NCBI RefSeq assembly: GCF_002158865.1
Contig: NZ_CP021455.1
Coordinates: 992,001-1,056,000 of the forward strand
Length of the DNA stretch: 64,000 nt
Source of the DNA: Comamonas serinivorans
GTDB taxonomy: Bacteria > Pseudomonadota > Gammaproteobacteria > Burkholderiales > Burkholderiaceae_C
Direction: 5' to 3'
Each line of letters starts with the position of its first letter. The first letter of the stretch is position 1. The position numbers and the translations under genes are program-made. Below the pieces are notes generated by a model. It worked only from the letters and a program-made list of their open reading frames with translations. It searched no databases and was not told the origin of the DNA. This document shows positions 33,555 to 41,785 of the stretch, in pieces.

Positions 33555-36044
33555 ATGCCAGACCAGAAGCGGCACCTTCTGATCGAAGGTTTTCTGTCCA
33601 ACGAAGATTTTAGATCGCGCAGAACTGGTAGAAACCCAGCCATTCCTCTTCAAGATCGGATTCCACACGGCCAGCAGTTGTCAGCCAGATACGCCGATCT
33701 AATGCAGCAGTACGATGGGAAACGGCAGAATGCCGAGCCACCAATCACAGAAGATGTGGGGATATTTGTAGAGATCGTCGGGGTCCCCGGCATCAAGTTG
33801 CCTCTAGACAGCCTAGATACGCGGGACTTCAGGTTGCACGCTTGCCGCAAGGTTGGCGATCGCGAGGTTGCTCTGGTATTTATTCCTGAGACTCGTCGAG
33901 AAACGTTTCAAAGGAAGGTCACGCAATATCTTGACCCGGATAAAGATGGGAAAGGTGGTCCTCGCAATCATAATTTGATCGACAGTATCGCCGAAATGCG
34001 CTTGGCGGACCTGCGTGCATTTTGGACTGATGACCCCAGCCTATTCCCCCAGGACTCCAATCAACAGATTTGGTGGGAGCTTTGGCTCAAACGACGTAAC
34101 GGCGAAGACCCGCAAATCATTGCGGCACAGCTATCAGAGAGGATCGGCGGGCGACTCGGAAATACCTCGCTAAGTTTCTTCGATAGCATGGTATTTCTGA
34201 TCAGAGCTTCCTCTCAACAGTTGGAACGTGCCCCCGAGTTAATCTCTTCGCTTGAGGAACTGCGGCGCGCCAAGGAAACTCCGAACGTCTTGGTGGAGTC
34301 TTCGCCAAAAGAACAGCGTGAATGGGCGGACGATTTGGCCGCACGGTTGAAAATTTCGGACGAGGCATCCGTTTCTGTAGCCATTCTCGATACCGGCGTA
34401 AACTACAATCATCCATTGCTATCTTCTGTCTGCAATCAGCCGCAATCGGAAACATGGCAGCCGCAGTGGCCGCGTTACGATGAGGTCAATGACCATGGCT
34501 CCAGACAAGCCGGTTTGGCGACATTCGGGGATTTGCATGACGCGCTGGTGAGTCGGTCTGAAATACCTCTACAGCATCGCATTGAATCAGGGCGTATTTT
34601 ACCGCCACGAGGTGCGAATGACCCGGAACTGTACGGCGCAATTACTGTAGGTACCGCATACAAACTGGAAGCAACGAGACCCGAATGGCGGCGCGTCTAT
34701 TCCTTGGCAGTAACGGCCGACTCGGAAAAGGAAGGCGGAATCCCTACCTCATGGTCAGCGGAAATTGATCAATTCTCGTCGGGCGCAGAGGACGGGCGAC
34801 AACGACTTTTCGTGATCTCAGCCGGTAACAATCGCTCCCTCCTGCCAAACGTGGACCACTGGGAGCAGCTACATCTTGCGGAGATAGAAGACCCGGCGCA
34901 GGCATGGAATGCCCTGACGGTTGGGGCATACACCGAGAAGACAACCAATGATGACCCGAGCTTTGATGGGTGGTCGCCCTTTGCCCGAGCTGGAGATGCA
35001 GCTCCTGCCTCTAGGTCGTCTGTCAATTGGAGTTGGAAGAAGCAGGCACCCTATAAACCTGATGTTGTAGCGGAGGGCGGCAATCGTTTGTTGTCTCCCG
35101 ATGGGACGACTGTATCCGATGCTGACTCAGTTTCTCTTCTGACAACATCCGGAAAGACGGCCGGTCAACTCTTTGAGGTATCCGCCGATACAAGCGCCGC
35201 CTGTGCATTGGTTTCACGCCAAGCGGCTATTCTCATGGATGAATACCCGGACTATTGGCCGGAGACAGTTCGTGGCCTCCTGGCACACTCGGCAGAGTGG
35301 ACTGAGCGCATGTGGGAACGTTTCGGAGTTCTCAGTGGCCACCACAGCCCCAAGGTCGCCAAAGAGACGATGCTTAGGAGCGTTGGATACGGCGTTACCA
35401 ACCTTGAGCGTGCGCGCTATAGCGCCGGTCATGAATTGACGCTGGTCGCACAAGATCATCTTCAGCCATTCACCAAGAACGCAGATGCCTCTGGCTCTAC
35501 CGATCCCAAGCTTAACGAGATGCAGCTGTATGAGCTGCCGTGGCCGGCGGATATTTTGCGCCAGCTCGCCCCAGAGCTAGAGGTGAAGCTGAGGGTAACG
35601 CTCTCGTACTTCATTGAGCCCAATCCTGGCCGGAGAGGCTATAGGCAACGATATAGTTACCAGTCTCATGGCCTGCGTTTCGAGGTCATCCGGCCGGGCC
35701 AGTCGCTTGAGAATTTCCGAGCGTTTATCAATGCGCTTGCAGATGCAGAAGACTACATCGGTCCGGAAGGTGATGCAGATGGTTGGCAATTTGGCCCTCA
35801 GCTTCGGACGCGAGGCTCGCTGCACTCCGATGTCTGGACTGGTTCTGCCGCCGCCTTGGCGGACATGCAAACAATCGCCGTTTACCCTGTGGGAGGCTGG
35901 TGGAAATACCGCGCAGCACAAGATCGCTGGCAGAACAGTGTTCGCTATAGCCTGATCGTCAGCATCGAGGTGCCAGATGAGACGGTCGATATCTATTCCG
36001 TGGTTGAGAATATCGTTCAGGCTCAAGTTGAAATCGCTGTCTGA
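33555..36044 (+). CDS. Subtilisin-like (S8) serine protease, large
   Basis: An 829-residue protease with a complete catalytic triad: D279 in VAILDTGVNYNHP, H314 in NDHGSRQAGL and S547 in SADTSAACAL, with oxyanion asparagine in VISAGNNR. About 260 residues precede the peptidase domain and about 230 follow it. There is no signal peptide or membrane segment, so it should act in the cytoplasm, unlike most subtilases. The ATG at 33555 has AAGGAG five bases upstream; a GTG at 33549 overlaps that site and is less likely. Pairing with an upstream AAA+ ATPase is a recurring arrangement in bacterial accessory regions. It converges with the Abi-like gene 41 nt away. Confidence 0.9.
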   Translation: MPDQKRHLLIEGFLSNEDFRSRRTGRNPAIPLQDRIPHGQQLSARYADLMQQYDGKRQNAEPPITEDVGIFVEIVGVPGIKLPLDSLDTRDFRLHACRKVGDREVALVFIPETRRETFQRKVTQYLDPDKDGKGGPRNHNLIDSIAEMRLADLRAFWTDDPSLFPQDSNQQIWWELWLKRRNGEDPQIIAAQLSERIGGRLGNTSLSFFDSMVFLIRASSQQLERAPELISSLEELRRAKETPNVLVESSPKEQREWADDLAARLKISDEASVSVAILDTGVNYNHPLLSSVCNQPQSETWQPQWPRYDEVNDHGSRQAGLATFGDLHDALVSRSEIPLQHRIESGRILPPRGANDPELYGAITVGTAYKLEATRPEWRRVYSLAVTADSEKEGGIPTSWSAEIDQFSSGAEDGRQRLFVISAGNNRSLLPNVDHWEQLHLAEIEDPAQAWNALTVGAYTEKTTNDDPSFDGWSPFARAGDAAPASRSSVNWSWKKQAPYKPDVVAEGGNRLLSPDGTTVSDADSVSLLTTSGKTAGQLFEVSADTSAACALVSRQAAILMDEYPDYWPETVRGLLAHSAEWTERMWERFGVLSGHHSPKVAKETMLRSVGYGVTNLERARYSAGHELTLVAQDHLQPFTKNADASGSTDPKLNEMQLYELPWPADILRQLAPELEVKLRVTLSYFIEPNPGRRGYRQRYSYQSHGLRFEVIRPGQSLENFRAFINALADAEDYIGPEGDADGWQFGPQLRTRGSLHSDVWTGSAAALADMQTIAVYPVGGWWKYRAAQDRWQNSVRYSLIVSIEVPDETVDIYSVVENIVQAQVEIAV

Positions 36045-36085
36045 TATGCCCCGCTGGGCGTCCGTCGTGCTGGGGGGGGCAATGC

Positions 36086-36910
36086 CTAGAACGGGATGTC
36101 GTCAGCCCACGGAAGTCGTGATGCGTGTTGCTCTGCCGCCTTGGCCTTTGTCTTGATCTTTGTCTCCAGCGCCTTGATGAAGCGGATCGACGCCGCGACG
36201 TGATTGAAGATCAGCAGGCTTTCTTCGTAGTTGAGGATAGGGTTGTCGTGCGCGAGGCTCTTGTTGTTGCGCACGTCATTGAAGGCTTCGAGCACCGAGA
36301 TACTGGACTTCAAGATGCGCTCGGTCATGGCCGACTCAAGATGTCCGCCATCTCGTAGCGCCTTGACGTACTCGCCGAAGACACTGTGCAGCGGCTTGTC
36401 ACGAGTGATCGTGATGCCGTGTGGCTCGCACGTCACGCGGATGAACTTGTTGACGAAAGTATGCAGTCGATCCAGCCCGCCCTCGGGCTGGTTCTTCTCG
36501 ATGACTTCGCGAACATGCTCTGCCACCACCTCGAAATCCCGTTCATCAGCGATGGCGGTCAGCGCATCCAATTCGGCCACTGGCTGGTCACTGAGAAGCC
36601 GCTGGGCGATCTTCCGACAGTCGTCGATGAGTAGAGGGTTGCTGTCGCCAAAGCACTGCTCATCGGTCGCATAGTCGATCAACCCGCCAATGACACGCCC
36701 CACGACATGATTGCCATCCGCATCCCAGAACGTGCGCATCCTGTTGGCCTTGGAAGTGCCCCGTGCCTTGTACCTCTCGGCATCGATCTCGACTCGGTAC
36801 TCATCGAAGAAATCGCCAAAGGTGCGGTCGGAAAAGTTCAGGACGTACCCGCCGCCCATGCCAAGCAGCTTTTCCAGCTTTCGACGCTCGCTCCCAGTCA
36901 GATCGGACAT
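36086..36910 (-). CDS. Abortive-infection family protein (Abi C-terminal / HEPN-like)
   Basis: A 274-residue protein. The N-terminal part begins SDLTGSERRKLEKLLGMGGG and contains a conserved-looking FSDRTFGDFF. The C-terminal half matches the style of the Abi C-terminus: LHTFVNKFIRVTCEPHG, FGEYVKALRDGG, then VRNNKSLAHDNPILNYEES. R214 and H221 make an RX6H arrangement as found in HEPN RNases, so it may cleave RNA when triggered. It is the last of seven genes in a minus-strand operon, starting 8 nt after the GNAT-like gene. Confidence 0.78.
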   Translation of the reverse strand: MSDLTGSERRKLEKLLGMGGGYVLNFSDRTFGDFFDEYRVEIDAERYKARGTSKANRMRTFWDADGNHVVGRVIGGLIDYATDEQCFGDSNPLLIDDCRKIAQRLLSDQPVAELDALTAIADERDFEVVAEHVREVIEKNQPEGGLDRLHTFVNKFIRVTCEPHGITITRDKPLHSVFGEYVKALRDGGHLESAMTERILKSSISVLEAFNDVRNNKSLAHDNPILNYEESLLIFNHVAASIRFIKALETKIKTKAKAAEQHASRLPWADDIPF

Positions 36911-36918
36911 GCGCTCCC

Positions 36919-37746
36919 TTACGCCTTCATCTTGACCCACACTATGCCGACCGCGATGGTCAGGACGAGCCCGGCGAACACCGTGTTGGCATAGCGGTAG
37001 TACAGTTGTCTCAACGCCCAGCGCAAGGGCCGGGCCTCTGCCTTCTTCTGTTCAGCGATCAACTGGGTACACGCTCGTTCGCGCGCCTGTAACTCCGATG
37101 TGGCACGCTCCTCGGCATAGAGGACAGCCGCCAGATAATCGAGCATCCGGTGCTCGACGATGTTCTGCTTCCACGTTTCGACTGTGGCCAATGCCCCGGC
37201 CTGCATGGGGCGGGATCGCCCTTCGCGATGTTCGGGGTCGGTGTAGTCGAAGACCAGCCCGAACTGCTCATAAAACCAGTTGCGGCGCGCCTTGTTGTCA
37301 CCGTGAGCCTGCCCGGCCAGCAGCTCGATGCTGTTGACGGTCGCCTCGGGCCACTGTTGCACCCACTGGACAATCTCATTCATCAGGTAGGTGCCGATCC
37401 GCTGGCCATCCAGCCCTGGCAGATCAAGAAACACCGCCCCCTTCGACATCGAGGGCGATGTCAGCGAGACAGAGTTGAAGTTGCACGAGTAGCTGCCATC
37501 AAACCGCCCTTTTCCGCCGTCCCGGTGCGAAAACTTGGCGGTGATGCGCTGATACGAGAGGCGGATCGACGCCTCGTAGATCGTCCCGTCACGAGGATCG
37601 CGCCGATAGGTTTCCTCCCGCTCGACCAACACCCAGCCCAGTGCCTCGGCCTCCGGGCGCTCCTTGTCCTTGACCTCCAACACCAGAATGCGCGGTTTCA
37701 CGCTCTGGCTGTCTCGCCACGAGTTATCGAAGGATGGGAGTGCCAT
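36919..37746 (-). CDS. GNAT-like domain protein with C-terminal membrane anchor
   Basis: A 275-residue protein. Residues about 80-180 resemble a GNAT acetyltransferase fold, with a Q/RxxGxG-like acyl-CoA loop in LDGQRIGTYLMNEIVQWVQQ and a late RRNWFYEQFGLVFDY. A basic and charged helical segment follows, and one hydrophobic helix ends the protein (NTVFAGLVLTIAVGIVWVK). It could modify a target at the membrane, but no substrate can be named. The ATG at 37746 follows AGAGGTGG; a GTG two codons upstream is also open. It sits between the GIY-YIG nuclease and Abi-like genes of the operon. Confidence 0.68.
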   Translation of the reverse strand: MALPSFDNSWRDSQSVKPRILVLEVKDKERPEAEALGWVLVEREETYRRDPRDGTIYEASIRLSYQRITAKFSHRDGGKGRFDGSYSCNFNSVSLTSPSMSKGAVFLDLPGLDGQRIGTYLMNEIVQWVQQWPEATVNSIELLAGQAHGDNKARRNWFYEQFGLVFDYTDPEHREGRSRPMQAGALATVETWKQNIVEHRMLDYLAAVLYAEERATSELQARERACTQLIAEQKKAEARPLRWALRQLYYRYANTVFAGLVLTIAVGIVWVKMKA

Positions 37747-37780
37747 GTCCACCTCTTTGGTTAGCAGGGCGTTGCACGAG

Positions 37781-38950
37781 CTAACCTACCAACCGGGCAG
37801 TCTTCGGGTCATAGACCACATCGCTGATTGAGCCATCCAGAATGCGCCGCACCGCTTCGTCGATCACATGGAGCGGTGCAAGGAACCATTCCCTCGGCCT
37901 GACGGGGTGGCCGAAACGGTCTTGAATGGTGAGGTCGAGCTGCGCCGGCGCGAAGATGCGGTGGAAGATGCCTTCCAGCTTTGTGCGGTTGACACCCGCC
38001 AGCTTGTAGCTGGCGACAACCTCCACCTCCGCCAGCAGGTAGGTAGCATCGTGCGCCGCGTTGGCTATGCGGCTTTCGACCTTGCCGCCCGTGACTCCAA
38101 TCTTATGAATCAGCTCCCGGTGTTCCGCAACGAAGGGATGACTGGACAAGCTGCGCAGCACGTAGATGGTGCCGCTCGCAATGTCATCCTCTTCCCAGGT
38201 CTCGCTGAACAGTGGCCCAGCGTTCGGGTCTGTCAATCTGCGCCCGGCCTGATCTTTGTATAAGGCGCGTTGCAGAGACCTGAGCAGGAGATTGCTTTCA
38301 GTGCCATTCGAGTAGATGACCCTGAGCCGCGCGTCCGGCTCACCATTCGGTGTTCGGAACACATCCCCCATTTCAGCGACGTAGACAAGCTGTCCACCGA
38401 GAATGAAGAAGTTACCTGTCGTGACGCTTGCATCTCTGCCGAAGGGGCGCGTCTGCCTGATGCCCGACTTGAGTTCGCTCTCCGCCTGCTGAAACAGAGG
38501 CTGGAAGCGGTCGAAATCCTCGCATCTCTCGCGGTTTGCGATTTCCTCTGCCGCCCGTATCTCGGCCCTGGAGCGAACATGGCGCAGTTCGGTGATATCG
38601 GATGGGCCTGCCGCGCCTTCGAGTTCGGCGAGCAGCTCTTCATCATCCATCGATTCCACTGAATCTGCCTGAGCGATTTCAGCCCCGCTTAGGAGCCCTT
38701 GATGATCGAGTGGAGCAAGGAGGGCTCGGCACTCATCCATCGCACGCAGACGATCCAAGCGAACAGCGTACAACCGTTCGAATATGTCCTTGTCTTCGCC
38801 GTGCTGCGGAGTGCGCCCGTGCCCCTCAACAAACCGCTGAATTTCCTCGAATCCCGCGATGATGCGCTCCTCGCGCACCGAGCGCCCGCCTTCCCTTTTG
38901 GGTACTGCGTACTCGGCCAGTTCTTCTCGCAGCTCGTTCAGATCAATCAT
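37781..38950 (-). CDS. GIY-YIG nuclease family protein (T5orf172/MUG113-like)
   Basis: A 389-residue protein. The first 170 residues are helical and unassigned. The C-terminal third is a GIY-YIG-like nuclease: GTIYVLRS (260-267), HKIGVT (282-287), the likely catalytic arginine R294 (ESRIANA) and metal-binding E326 (TKLEGIFHRIF). A helix-rich RPREWFLAPLHVIDEAVRRI follows. It starts inside the helicase gene (8-nt overlap), so the two are translationally coupled. I infer it is the DNA-cleaving component of the methyltransferase/helicase unit. Confidence 0.82.
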   Translation of the reverse strand: MIDLNELREELAEYAVPKREGGRSVREERIIAGFEEIQRFVEGHGRTPQHGEDKDIFERLYAVRLDRLRAMDECRALLAPLDHQGLLSGAEIAQADSVESMDDEELLAELEGAAGPSDITELRHVRSRAEIRAAEEIANRERCEDFDRFQPLFQQAESELKSGIRQTRPFGRDASVTTGNFFILGGQLVYVAEMGDVFRTPNGEPDARLRVIYSNGTESNLLLRSLQRALYKDQAGRRLTDPNAGPLFSETWEEDDIASGTIYVLRSLSSHPFVAEHRELIHKIGVTGGKVESRIANAAHDATYLLAEVEVVASYKLAGVNRTKLEGIFHRIFAPAQLDLTIQDRFGHPVRPREWFLAPLHVIDEAVRRILDGSISDVVYDPKTARLVG

Positions 38951-41006
38951 AGCGCCCCTCGTCTTTGAATCGAACGAAGGCGGCGGCCCCTTCAGCCATT
39001 CGCTTCTCCCAGGCGTCAGTTGAACTGATCGACGGCAAACGGCCACGCTCTTTTTTGAACTTGACTGCCCGGACAGCGAGTTCCTTTGCCTCGTCGGGCG
39101 TCAATCCGGTGCGTTTGGCCGCAATCGCTGCTGCGACCTGTTTCAGGCTCTCCTCGCTCATCGTTTTGGCGAGAATCGCGTAGGCTTCGCTGAACGGATT
39201 AATGCGGTCGATAAGGTCGATGTCCAACTCCCGCACGTCCATCGCAAACTTGCGCACCCCATCAATGAGGGCTGTGTTGACGGCAGGCTCGCCATTGCCT
39301 TGGCCACCAAGTGCAAGTTGCTTGGCCTGCTGCGTCAGGTTGAGGGCGGCGATAGCATGTTGACGCACTGCTTCCTGATCCTCTTCATCAAGGTCCGGAT
39401 ACCTCTCCTTGATGATCTTGCCCATCCGAACCTGAGTCAGCTCCTCCGGGACCAGCTCTTCATCAAACAGGCCGCGCTCAATGGTGGTCTTGTCTTGAAC
39501 GAAGGTTGCAATAACTTCGTTCAGGTCTTCCCGACAGATGCGGGCAGCTTCGTCGCTCTTGGGCTCGGACAGTCCCTTGATCTCGATCTGGAACTGCCCG
39601 GTGTCGTGATTGAAGCCCACATTACACTTGTCCGGGTCATATCCCCCGTCGCCATAGTCGAACCCCGGTGCGGGCTCGTTGGTCGGATGTTTCGGCTTGA
39701 ACTCGAAGCGAGGCGCAAGCACCTGCTCCATGAGTAAGCTAGCGGCGATGGCCTTAAGCGTATCGTTCACCGCTTCGGTTACGGCCTGCTCCGAAGCGTC
39801 GGGCTCGGCGATCAGATTGGTAAAGCGGGCGCGAGTCTTACCCGGCGCATCGCGGGTCGCGCGACCGATGATCTGCACGATTTCAGTGAGGCTGGACCGA
39901 TAGCCAACTGTCAGCGCGTGTTCGCACCAAATCCAGTCGAAGCCTTCTTTCGCCATGCCGAGGGCGACGATGATGTCTACGTGATCGCGGTTGTTCTTCT
40001 GTGCCGGGTCTTTCAACGCAGCGGCCACCACGTCGCGCTTGGCTGAGTCGTCATCCACCAGGTCAGCGATCCGAAGAAGCCGCCCATTAGGGGTCATGAC
40101 CAATTGGAAGCCAGTCGCTGGATCGGTCCCTTGCCATTCACCCAGTTCCTCGATGATGTGCTCGACCTCCCTGATCTTGTCCTTCGTGCTTTCGCGAGAG
40201 TTGACGTTCGGGATGTGGATGATGGTTTTCTCGGCTGGGTCGAGCACCTTGAGGATGTCATCGGCGTAGGAGCCCGAGTAGAAGAAGTAGCCGATGTCGA
40301 GCTGCTTCAGGTACTCGTAGCCATTGAGTTGCTCATAGTAGGTATAGGTGACGGTATCGAACTTCGACTCGTCCTGTGGTGCCAGCACGGCCTCGGCGTC
40401 ACCCCGAAAGTACGAACCGGTCATCGCGATGATGTGCACCCGGTCGCGAGCGATAAATTGCCCAAGATGCAAGCCAAGCTTGTTGTCCGGGTTGGCCGAA
40501 ACATGATGGAACTCATCCACCGCAATTAGCCGCCCGTCGAACGCCTCCACCCCAAAGTGATCGACCGCGAAGCGGAATGTGGCATGGGTGCAGACCAATA
40601 CTTGGTCATTGCTCTCAAGGAATGCGCCAAGTGACTTGACCTTGCCGCCGTTGTCCGAGCCGGGCGCATTGCACAGGTTCCATTTCGGCTCCACGCACCA
40701 ATCGGTCCAGAAGCCGAACTTACTCAGAGGTTCATCGCAAAAACTGGAACCAATGGACTTTTCCGGCACAACGATGATCGCCTGCCTCAACCCTTGGTTG
40801 TGGAGCTTATCGAGAGCAATGAACATCAACGCCCGGCTCTTGCCAGAGGCTGGCGGCGACTTGATGAGCAAATACTGCTCACCGCGTCGCTCATATGCGC
40901 GCTCCTGCATCGGGCGCATACCGAGCGCGTTTGCTTTTGATGAACTTCCGTTGCGGGCATAAGAAACCGAGACGGATGGAACGGCATTCTTGAAAATTTC
41001 AGTCAT
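38943..41006 (-). CDS. DEAD/DEAH-box (SF2) helicase
   Basis: A 687-residue superfamily 2 helicase/translocase. Motif I is SPPASGKS (50-57), motif II is VDEFHH with DEFH at 164-167, motif III is AMTGSYF, and motif VI is IVQIIGRATRD. A conserved AKEGFDWIWCEHAL (motif V region) precedes it. The C-terminal 280 residues are unassigned and charged. Such proteins provide the motor in type I, type III and several other restriction or defence systems. It overlaps the upstream unknown gene by 4 nt and the downstream nuclease gene by 8 nt. Confidence 0.9.
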   Translation of the reverse strand: MTEIFKNAVPSVSVSYARNGSSSKANALGMRPMQERAYERRGEQYLLIKSPPASGKSRALMFIALDKLHNQGLRQAIIVVPEKSIGSSFCDEPLSKFGFWTDWCVEPKWNLCNAPGSDNGGKVKSLGAFLESNDQVLVCTHATFRFAVDHFGVEAFDGRLIAVDEFHHVSANPDNKLGLHLGQFIARDRVHIIAMTGSYFRGDAEAVLAPQDESKFDTVTYTYYEQLNGYEYLKQLDIGYFFYSGSYADDILKVLDPAEKTIIHIPNVNSRESTKDKIREVEHIIEELGEWQGTDPATGFQLVMTPNGRLLRIADLVDDDSAKRDVVAAALKDPAQKNNRDHVDIIVALGMAKEGFDWIWCEHALTVGYRSSLTEIVQIIGRATRDAPGKTRARFTNLIAEPDASEQAVTEAVNDTLKAIAASLLMEQVLAPRFEFKPKHPTNEPAPGFDYGDGGYDPDKCNVGFNHDTGQFQIEIKGLSEPKSDEAARICREDLNEVIATFVQDKTTIERGLFDEELVPEELTQVRMGKIIKERYPDLDEEDQEAVRQHAIAALNLTQQAKQLALGGQGNGEPAVNTALIDGVRKFAMDVRELDIDLIDRINPFSEAYAILAKTMSEESLKQVAAAIAAKRTGLTPDEAKELAVRAVKFKKERGRLPSISSTDAWEKRMAEGAAAFVRFKDEGRYD

Positions 41007-41785
41007 TTCTGGCTCGCCTGTTTTCGTTTGGCGTTGTCATTCAAAATGGCTTTCTCAAGCCAGCCGGGCACGTCGGTGGTTTGGGAAGCAAATACGTTTT
41101 CTGGAACGTCCTGCCAGAACGCCACAATAGCGTCCGAGAATGCCTGAAATTGCGCATCACTCACCTTCAGGTGTGTGTGATCACGATATTCAACGCCAGA
41201 TATGACGCCACCAGCACCTTGGAATGGGTCATCAAGATATTCGGGGTAATCTTGTTTCAAATCGACGAGAGACTTCCCCTCGCCATGCTTGTAGACATTC
41301 ACCACCAGACGGCACGCATCAAGCGTGGGGAAATAGCGAGCGCCGCGAATTTTCCAGCCGAGGCAGTCCAACAAGTCGACGATCTGGCCGAAATCCGCAG
41401 ACCAGACCTTCAAGGTCGTATTGTCTCCACGATGCCAGTGCCCTATTTCCCGCACGAGCCAGTCGCGCAACTGCTTATCCCATTCATGGAACATCCCGGC
41501 CACAACGCTTAGACGAGTTTGATCCCGCATGTCGCTCAGGAGACTATAGAACTCAATTCCCACGTCATTGGCAGCCTCATAGAAGGACGCGGGGTCATGT
41601 CGGTCAGGATCAAAGTTGTGGCGGCTTCTTTCCAGCCACTCTTCGGCTGCCTTGTCAGCCTCCGATTCAATGTCGTCAAACTGGGAGAGCAGGCGCTTGC
41701 GCGCCTGTTCAACGTAGAAGAGGTGGCCATCGATCAGAGACTGCCGAAACGGCCCCCACATTTGGAACAACACATAATCACTCAT
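41003..41785 (-). CDS. Unknown operon protein with HEPN-like motif
   Basis: A 260-residue, mostly helical soluble protein I cannot assign. It has RLVVNVYKHGEGKS near residue 160, resembling the R...N..KH signature of some HEPN-domain proteins, and an acidic, tryptophan-rich first half. It is placed between the methyltransferase and the helicase and overlaps both by 4 nt (ATGA), so it is probably a structural or toxic subunit of the same system. The HEPN reading is inference from one motif. Confidence 0.65.
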   Translation of the reverse strand: MSDYVLFQMWGPFRQSLIDGHLFYVEQARKRLLSQFDDIESEADKAAEEWLERSRHNFDPDRHDPASFYEAANDVGIEFYSLLSDMRDQTRLSVVAGMFHEWDKQLRDWLVREIGHWHRGDNTTLKVWSADFGQIVDLLDCLGWKIRGARYFPTLDACRLVVNVYKHGEGKSLVDLKQDYPEYLDDPFQGAGGVISGVEYRDHTHLKVSDAQFQAFSDAIVAFWQDVPENVFASQTTDVPGWLEKAILNDNAKRKQASQK

